NCBI RefSeq assembly: GCF_032854445.1 | Contig: NC_088295.1 | Coordinates: 73,686,028-73,750,027, forward strand | Length of the DNA: 64,000 nucleotides | Direction of reading: 5' to 3' | Source: Liolophura sinensis | Taxonomy: Eukaryota > Mollusca > Polyplacophora > Chitonida > Chitonidae | In this document: positions 57,276 through 64,000 of the stretch, one piece after another | How positions within the stretch are numbered: the stretch's first letter is position 1 | Layout: every line of letters begins with the position of its first letter | Made by a program: the position numbers and the translations under genes | Notes under the pieces: generated by a model | What the model was told of the DNA's origin: nothing | Seen by the model: the letters and a program-made list of their open reading frames with translations, nothing else | Databases searched by the model: none

Positions 57276-59537
57276 CTGCTCTTTCACATTCCATAAATAG
57301 ATACAGATATGAGTCATATAAAAAGGAACTAAAATTTGGTACCATCGTACAGAACACACCTTCTGTGTTGTCAAGTCTAATTCGTTGTGTTACTGTCATA
57401 AATACTTATTGGAAAAGAAACAAAGCCATGTGGCGACAGATTGGGGCACATAATACGCCTGTTCAATGGAACAGACCCGACTTCAAGGTGAATTAAAAGT
57501 ACATACCACAAAAGCAACTGCAAAACATTACTTTACGGTAATATTAGATAATTATATTTTATTATTTTCCACTTCGTGTCATTTACTCTGTGTGCATTAA
57601 CTATTTAATGAAACAGTTGTGATGCGCGTGGTGTAGTTTTAGCAGAGGTCCAAACACACGATCTAGATTGCCTTCAATACAAGTCCATTTTCTATTTGTA
57701 TTTTGTCAGGGCAGGATAAACGAGCTGGGTGTATTCGGGATATTTACTTGAACATTGCCATATCTTCTCATATAAGTCGTCGTTTGAAGATGAAAGAAAT
57801 AACCGTGTATGTCTCACCTGAAATAATGATGACGTCAACACACGCTAATCGCACATGACACATTTTAATACTATACCTTGAGCGCTCCATCTCTTAAGAG
57901 TAAATAGGACAAATTAAATCACATGGGAAACGAATATAAAATCGGGAGTAAGGCAGTTCTGTCTTTATTTCACACATGCACTTGCAAAATGAATTCTCCA
58001 AACAGACGACGGTGACTCAAAACGTTGCACTTAGCTTTTACTCGTTTGTTAGTCCAAACATATCCGGCCTGAGCTTAGAGTGGTATCAGTTCTGATACAC
58101 GCTATTCCCTACTGACGACAGATTTTGCGGAATGAAGAAATAAAAGTGGTATAAAACTTGGTCGGCCTGCTTTAGATGTTTCCAAAAGCGCCTTTTAAGC
58201 CCGAGTTTACGACCACTGTGACTTTGGTTCGCTTTGAACGACAAGCTACTTGCTTTACTTTGCCGGTTGCTTCTAACTTATTGTTCCTTTTAACGATATT
58301 GCAGAGAACCTAGCTTTCTATAGTAAATCTGAATGGACGCATCTGAAAACCGACAATTAAGTTTCCCCACGTGCCCGAATTTCATAGCTTAAGTATTGTC
58401 CAGTTAATGATTCGTCATCTCTCGAAAAACCATAAAATCTACCATGAAACGAGCGACGTGAGGTGCGGGAGTAAGGCCGGCCCGACAGCCGAGCGACCCC
58501 CGTCCTGTCCACCCTCTAACCCATGAGCTCTTGGTCAACGTTCTTTCACAAATTAAAATCATAAAACCGCTCAACAAGGAATGTTTTTATCAACGGCCGA
58601 CGTTTTCTGCAATTGTCTTGTAGATGCGCGTCGGTAAAACACAATGCAATAAGACGGGGGTTCCAAAGAAAGACCTCGTATGTGCAAGTTTTGAGTTACC
58701 CCAAGCGTTTCGGGACGGACTGCCGTTTAATGGTATATTTACAACTGACTAATTGTTTTCACGGCACATTTCATTCGGAGCGGCGTGTTTAAGGTTTTGA
58801 CCGTCTTTTGTGAACCTACCACCACGACCAAATCCTACCGTGTTTTGTCTCGACCTACGGTCATTATGTGTCTCTTGCCGAAATGGCCACAATATGACCA
58901 TAAAGTGCCTTTGTGCAAACACAGGCGGTGTTGCTACGGACACCTTGGGTAAGTAATGGGGACTGTATAAGTGGTCACCACTTACCTAACTGTTTGTTTG
59001 TGCAACATAAAAAAGGCGAACAAACACTTGTCATGTGAATGTCACCTATCAGCCTCATTGTACGACATGGAACGCATTCGGCTAATTTTCTAGCAATTTA
59101 TCTGAAAGTTATAAAAGTGTTGTAACGTCCTTTGTACTTTATGCCGTGCGAGACGGGGCGTGGCGAGGGCGGATAGGAACTGAAATGTGTCAACAGTCGA
59201 ATGCAGGCCAGACTTTAATAATGACGATATCAAAGTAGCCAGGACAAATACATATCTTTTCAAAACTTGATTGAAGTACTATACATACTAGACAAGTTAC
59301 ACATCACATCAACAACTTTAGAATAAGCAAACAATAAAAAAAAAAATAAACAATAAAACTATATTTTTTAGCATCCTCTTCATATATGTTTTTTAAAGCC
59401 GAAAACTTTTTATTAGTAATTTTACATTTAGAAGTTTTTATAAGCCACTTCTCATCCTAACAGCACGTAATAAGCAATTATTACGAATCTTCAAAGATGT
59501 ATATATGATTATATACAACTTACACGCCCAACCATTA

Positions 59538-59539
<2 letters not shown>

Positions 59540-59592
<53 letters not shown>
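59540..59592. repeat. (AT)n microsatellite
   Basis: About 53 bp of uninterrupted AT dinucleotide. The Tyr-Ile frame across it is not a gene. Confidence 0.97.
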
Positions 59593-59595
<3 letters not shown>

Positions 59596-60857
59596 CTGTA
59601 AGCAGGACTTGGCTTCTTATCCCGTGCATATTAGCATACTAGTATTCCATGATTGGATTTCCATCCACAGAGCCAGAGAAGATCAGTATCCGTCGAGAGA
59701 AAGGATTCATCCTCCATTTATGTACAATACAAAAGATTTAGTGAAAAGACTTTAATATAATTTGCTTCACGTACCGCCTATTAAATCTATTTCAGCCTAA
59801 AAGTGAAGGTCAAGAAAGCTTACAGCGTTGCCCACGTGTTGGTTGACTCTATGATTTAAAAATTTGAATCGTTTCCGTTCATGTTTAAATCAAGGGTACT
59901 GTGTACAATACAGAAACAAAAATATGACTGAGATTTATGCGCTTAGCTAGCGGAAATAAATGGGTAGTTAGTTGGAAGTTAAGATTTTGTAGAGTGTGGG
60001 TGTGGGATGGCACGTGAAATGCGGATATACAATCCAATTGCCTTCAGCTTACACTTGGCGACCAGGTCCGGCCTAAGCTCCCACACTTCTGATTTATGAT
60101 TTCAGTTTATGGCTCAGTAATCTTAAATTGAGGATGAGTCGCATCTCGATGAAAAACCTATAAAAGGATATATTTTCCTTTGGCGGTATATCCCGGTTCA
60201 GTCAGCCGGGAACATCTGTGAGGCGTGGAAAGTAAGGAGCTCAGCAGGAGCTATGTCAATAGTGTCATATATACAACGTGTTTTGTCTATCGTCAAAATG
60301 CAGCTTACTGTAATCCTGGCTTCGATGCTGGCTACGTTGTAGCACATTTGCATAACAAAGTTGCATCTTTAAAGGTTTTACTGGCTTTTCGTAGAGAAGG
60401 ATTTTCGGCACTGGTATCCCCATACCGACCTCGGCCTCCAACCAGGTACTGAGAAATTTTATATGTGTTTAGTTTTATTGTTGTTGTCAAGCTACAAAAC
60501 CACACAGTTGTTTACGGCTGTATCCGGTCACATCAAAGAGCAACATCCAAACATGTATCATCAATTTGCATTCCGCATCTTGGAAAGAGTAAAGAACAAT
60601 TATTTCAGCTGTTCACACTCCAACTTTGTGAATCTTTGAAACATCCATCAATACCAACATCAAGAAGACCCCACAGGTTACACTCCCTCATATACACGAA
60701 AAAAAACTCAAATTAAACACGGACTTCTACATAATGAATTGGAATTTAAAAACACAGCGAAACGCTATACATGAAAGGTAATTATTTGGTTAAAATCAAT
60801 TGCTCGAAAAATAAATAAACGGGAACCAATGCTTTAAAAGATTTCCAAATTTATTTA

Positions 60858-61040
60858 CCTATTTATTTGATTGGTGGTTTACGCCGCACACAGGTATATT
60901 TCACTTATGCGACGGCGGCCAGCACCATGGCAGGAAGAAACCGAGCAGAGGACCATCCGCAGATTGCTGTCTGACCTTCCCATGTAGGACCACAGAGGAA
61001 ACCATTGTGAGCTCGACTTGAACTTACAGCGACAGAAAGA
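60858..61040 (+). mobile_element. SINE-like element (longest copy of the TTGATTGG..ACGCCG family)
   Basis: Begins TTTATTTGATTGGTGGTTTA then CGCCGCAC. It continues with TATTTCACTTATGCGACGGC, GGCCAGCACCATGG and GGAAGAAACCGAGCAGAG, then a GACCATCCGCAGATTGCTG block and a TGACCTTCCCATGTAGGACC block. The order of these blocks is one I know from many mollusc loci. It lacks coding capacity and is presumably a non-autonomous element. Ends are approximate. Confidence 0.7.
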
Positions 61041-61059
61041 TTATCAAAGTACAAGGTAT

Positions 61060-61072
61060 TAAAAAAAAAAAA
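61060..61072. repeat. Poly-A run (13 A) next to the SINE-like element
   Basis: A run of about 13 A at the approximate 3' side of the element at 60858-61040. It could be its tail, but it is 20 bp beyond the last recognisable block. Confidence 0.5.
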
Positions 61073-63746
61073 AGATTTTATACCCTACGCTTTCTGTTCA
61101 GGAGATATTTAAATAAATACACTTATATTAATTGTTCGGTGTTAAGTTTCATCCTTAGACCGCTGCTAACCGACAATCTAAGGATCTGTCCTTGCTTAAG
61201 TTTACAGGCAGACGTTGGATGAACAAATCCAGTTACACAAGATTTGGCCACAGTTTACCTGATAAAGAGCGGAGGTTCCCTCTGGTTCCAACCGTTTTTT
61301 TACCTGTAAATCTGATTGCACTGATATATTGTTCAATATCTTGCACAATTCCAGTCACGGAAAGAGATACATTTCGCTTAAATATGTAGGCACAAAAATA
61401 ATTTGATACTAAGCAAATGTGTTGCTGGGTTCATCAGTGGGTTAATTTAATCGGGAAACTCTCTTTCCAACCATCAACACTCGGAAGCCGTGCAGTGTAG
61501 TGACCGCTTGCCTTCTGTTAAGAAGAGTATATTAGTCCAAACCACAACATAGTCTTTTGGCGCCGTTTATATTTACTTTGCCTGTGCCAACTAAAGCTCC
61601 TCGAAAAGACACTTCAAGAATCTCAGCAGTACCGTGAACAAACGGGATTGGGTTCAACCTGTTTGTTATCCATTGTACTGCCTACTGTGGGGGGTTTCGT
61701 GTAGTGTCGTTTCATTATTCTCGGGCTTTGTTACGTCTTGTGACATGCCAAGCCGTCAGCAACCACTGATTAACAAGCTGTAACTCTTCAGCGTGAAGCG
61801 TCACTCAACCCGACAAAGACCGGAACTATTTTGTGGTCAGTGAGTGGTCATCGAGTGGTCAGTATGCACCTCCCTCCACTCAAGATCACGGTGCACCGTC
61901 AATTAAGGCAACCAGATACCCTTGAGTCGAAGATCAAGGCCTTGTCAGCCTTCCCCTCGGCCAGACCATTGCGCCATATGTGGCCGAGATCATATCAAAA
62001 CGGAGTCAGCGGCATCTCAGCTTGGGGTCAACTGTCCGGGGCAGGTCATAAAAACTGGTTAATAAAATTAACTCGGACACATACAACAAGCAAAACTATA
62101 ATCCATGCGAAGAGGGGTTCAATTCTGGCAGCCACTGGGTCTAATCACAGATTGAGGGCATACGCATCCTTTAGAGATTAGTCACGGTTTGAGAGGATAC
62201 AAATGCAAGGGTCAGCTGCAATTTTATTGGCGCCAAACCCTTTGATGTTCCCCAATTTGGCTACCATAAACAAAGTTACACTGGATAAGGCTGTCGCCTG
62301 GCGGCCAGCTAATGGAGACTTTGCTCGGTTAATGTACGGAGAAAAGTACAATGTAGCTTTTCTGGGTTGAAAGAATTATGTCCTAAACGAATGATCCAAC
62401 GATTTGTAAATTGCCCAAGCCGAATGTTTCTATCAGGATTACTTTACACTGACAAATTAATTTAACTTTGTTGAACTGTTTAAATCGAAACATGGAAGAA
62501 ATTCATCTTACAGGGAATGCTTGTTACTATCTCACCCGCACTGGGAAATGGCACGACCAAGCACTTCATTAGGAAAACAAAATATTCACCAACGATAATA
62601 GAATGCAATTATAAAATACCATATCTGAGTTGTTCCGTTGTAATCGGCGCTTTTTTAAGAACAAAAATGTCAGATTTCGTGCGGAATTCCAGAACCTACA
62701 TGTGTAATATGACACAAGGGTATCTCTACAGCAGCCGGTTTGACGCCAGTTAATTCACACACACCAGAAGGGTTTAGTGTTGTCTTCCCCACTTTTGATT
62801 CAGTCGCCAGGCTTCTCCTGCCATCTATTGGTTGCCGCACGGGGAAACTGCACAGATCTGACAGAATCTGATTCGCCGGTGACGAACGGCTTGTGAGGCT
62901 GACGAGCAAACATCGATCGTTGCTCAATCCTGTTGCGCATTTGAAGTTATAGAACTTTCTGCGTCTGTAAACCGCAGTATACAGTAAAGCGTAAATCTAA
63001 ACACTGTTTCAACATAAGGCCACTGATGCTTGCGGTTAAAACTTCCGTAAGAGAAATAGATATGGTTTTAACACGAAATAAGTATAGATTTTCAGCGCAA
63101 TGCATTCTAGGTTCTGGAGTGTTTTTTCTGTAAAAACATGACATCTGTTAGTCGATGCGTAAGTTTTGGTGCTGATTCCCCAGATGGGTTATTGCAAGCC
63201 TCAAACGAACATCAGGGTGACGCCAGATTCCAGTCCACAAATCATCCTCCAGACGAAGTCTTAAGTAGCCATGCTTTGTTTAAATGGACATGGCAATCTC
63301 TTGGGCACTATTTTCTCTCTTATCGCGGGGATTATTCAAATCCACTCTCCAAGCGCTTGCCTTTGTCTATCGTAATTACTCCCTTCAACTCAACAAAAAC
63401 ACCCATTCTTGAAAAAAAAAATTATTGTGTTTCTAAGATTCGCATCAACTGATAAGGCAAAAATACTGGAAAATGCGTTTTTAATAAATAACACTGTCAT
63501 AAGTTGTTGTGTAATGTTTTTAATTTTTTTTTTGGCTGAATAAAGTTGTCTGATTATACAATTCTGTGTAATTTTGACAACAGTGAGCCCGGTGATCGTC
63601 TAGGATATTCAAGGTCTTTGGCTAGAAGGAAAGGATTTGACGTCAGACAGGGGCGATAGGGTTAACCGCAGCTCAAGTAATTAACTTATCAGCGAAAACA
63701 CATTACGTCAAGCCATATGACGAAGCCAGGTCGGATTTCTAATTAT

Positions 63747-63774
63747 GTCACGTGACCTCGGCATCCTGAGGTCA
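63747..63774. promoter_or_regulatory. E-box palindrome joined to an inverted repeat of nuclear-receptor half-sites
   Basis: GTCACGTGAC (63747-63756) is a perfect 10-bp palindrome around CACGTG, the USF/MITF/TFE-type E-box. Overlapping its end, TGACCTC (63753-63759) is repeated inverted as GAGGTCA (63768-63774), giving everted AGGTCA half-sites. The sequence is certain; use by any factor is inference. Confidence 0.35.
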
Positions 63775-64000
63775 CCAAAGGTTGGTTGGGCAGAGGGATC
63801 AAAATGCGGTTTGGCCATTGCGCAGTAATCCAAACTCTGTTGTTATGACAGGGGACAAAAGGCATTGAGAAATGAGAGTTTAGCACAATACATGGTCTGT
63901 ATAATAGAGGCTAACATGTCCTTAAATGGAAACATCGCTGACAATGACGTAAGGATATTTATTGTTTTATTGTCTACATCCGCTGTCTACGAGGTATATC

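Larger units (their letters stand above)
55318..64000. other. Gene-free stretch to the right edge
   Basis: No gene recognised. GC-richer blocks at about 55500-55750, 58440-58520 and 61780-62330 lack long open frames with domains. Contains two SINE fragments, a (TA)n array, a TGACGTCA at 57830-57837 and another at 63638-63645, and an E-box/inverted-repeat site at 63747-63774. Confidence 0.45.

Noticed and set aside
61831-62181. 116-codon frame in a GC-richer block
   Set aside because: Low AT makes long frames likely by chance. The basic, Ser/Arg-rich composition matches no domain, and neither strand shows splice support.

Overview
The window is animal (metazoan) nuclear DNA. It is AT-rich, with interrupted genes, long gene-free stretches, microsatellites and minisatellites. 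Most likely it comes from a lophotrochozoan and probably a mollusc. The main evidence is a posterior Hox gene of the lophotrochozoan Post2 type. Scattered short repeats beginning with a 'TTGATTGGTGTTTTACGCCG'-like block, or ending in 'GTACGACG(TT)AAA..CCCAAGC' plus a 4-bp tail repeat, also look like short interspersed elements familiar to me from mollusc genomes. I cannot name the species.

Only one gene is firmly supported. Post2 lies on the + strand in two coding exons: 37257-37776 (N-terminal region) and 46020-46276 (the complete 60-residue homeodomain and a short tail). They are separated by an 8,243-bp phase-1 intron and give a predicted protein of 258 residues. The first coding exon starts just behind a strong splice-acceptor-like sequence (37209-37238), so at least one 5' leader exon probably lies upstream. 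A TATA-less promoter candidate with two CCAAT boxes and a GC box lies at 35660-35726. A poly(A) signal with a GU-rich downstream element lies at 47534-47560.

Layout: 1-2.0 kb holds a possible TATA-driven first exon with a signal peptide (weak). 2.6-6.7 kb is a cluster of four minisatellites (37, 18, 36 and 31 bp). 6.7-35.6 kb is gene-free, with microsatellites, a G-quadruplex motif, a palindromic nuclear-receptor-type site and candidate regulatory islands. 35.6-47.6 kb is the Post2 locus; its intron carries a Pbx-Hox plus Meis-type composite site, a CTCF-like site, a 120-bp-class tandem repeat and a 280-bp duplicated segment. 47.6-64 kb is gene-free, with SINE-like elements and a pair of CTCF-like motifs near 55.2-55.3 kb.

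One homeobox gene surrounded by about 37 kb and 17 kb without other recognisable coding sequence fits the posterior end of a Hox cluster, where regulatory DNA dominates. No Post1, Lox4 or other Hox exon was recognised. I did not find a clearly new multi-gene system. The most interesting signals are regulatory: the intronic Hox-TALE element, the CTCF-like motifs flanking and inside the gene, the overlapping upstream ORF, and a possible homeodomain-less intron-retention product.
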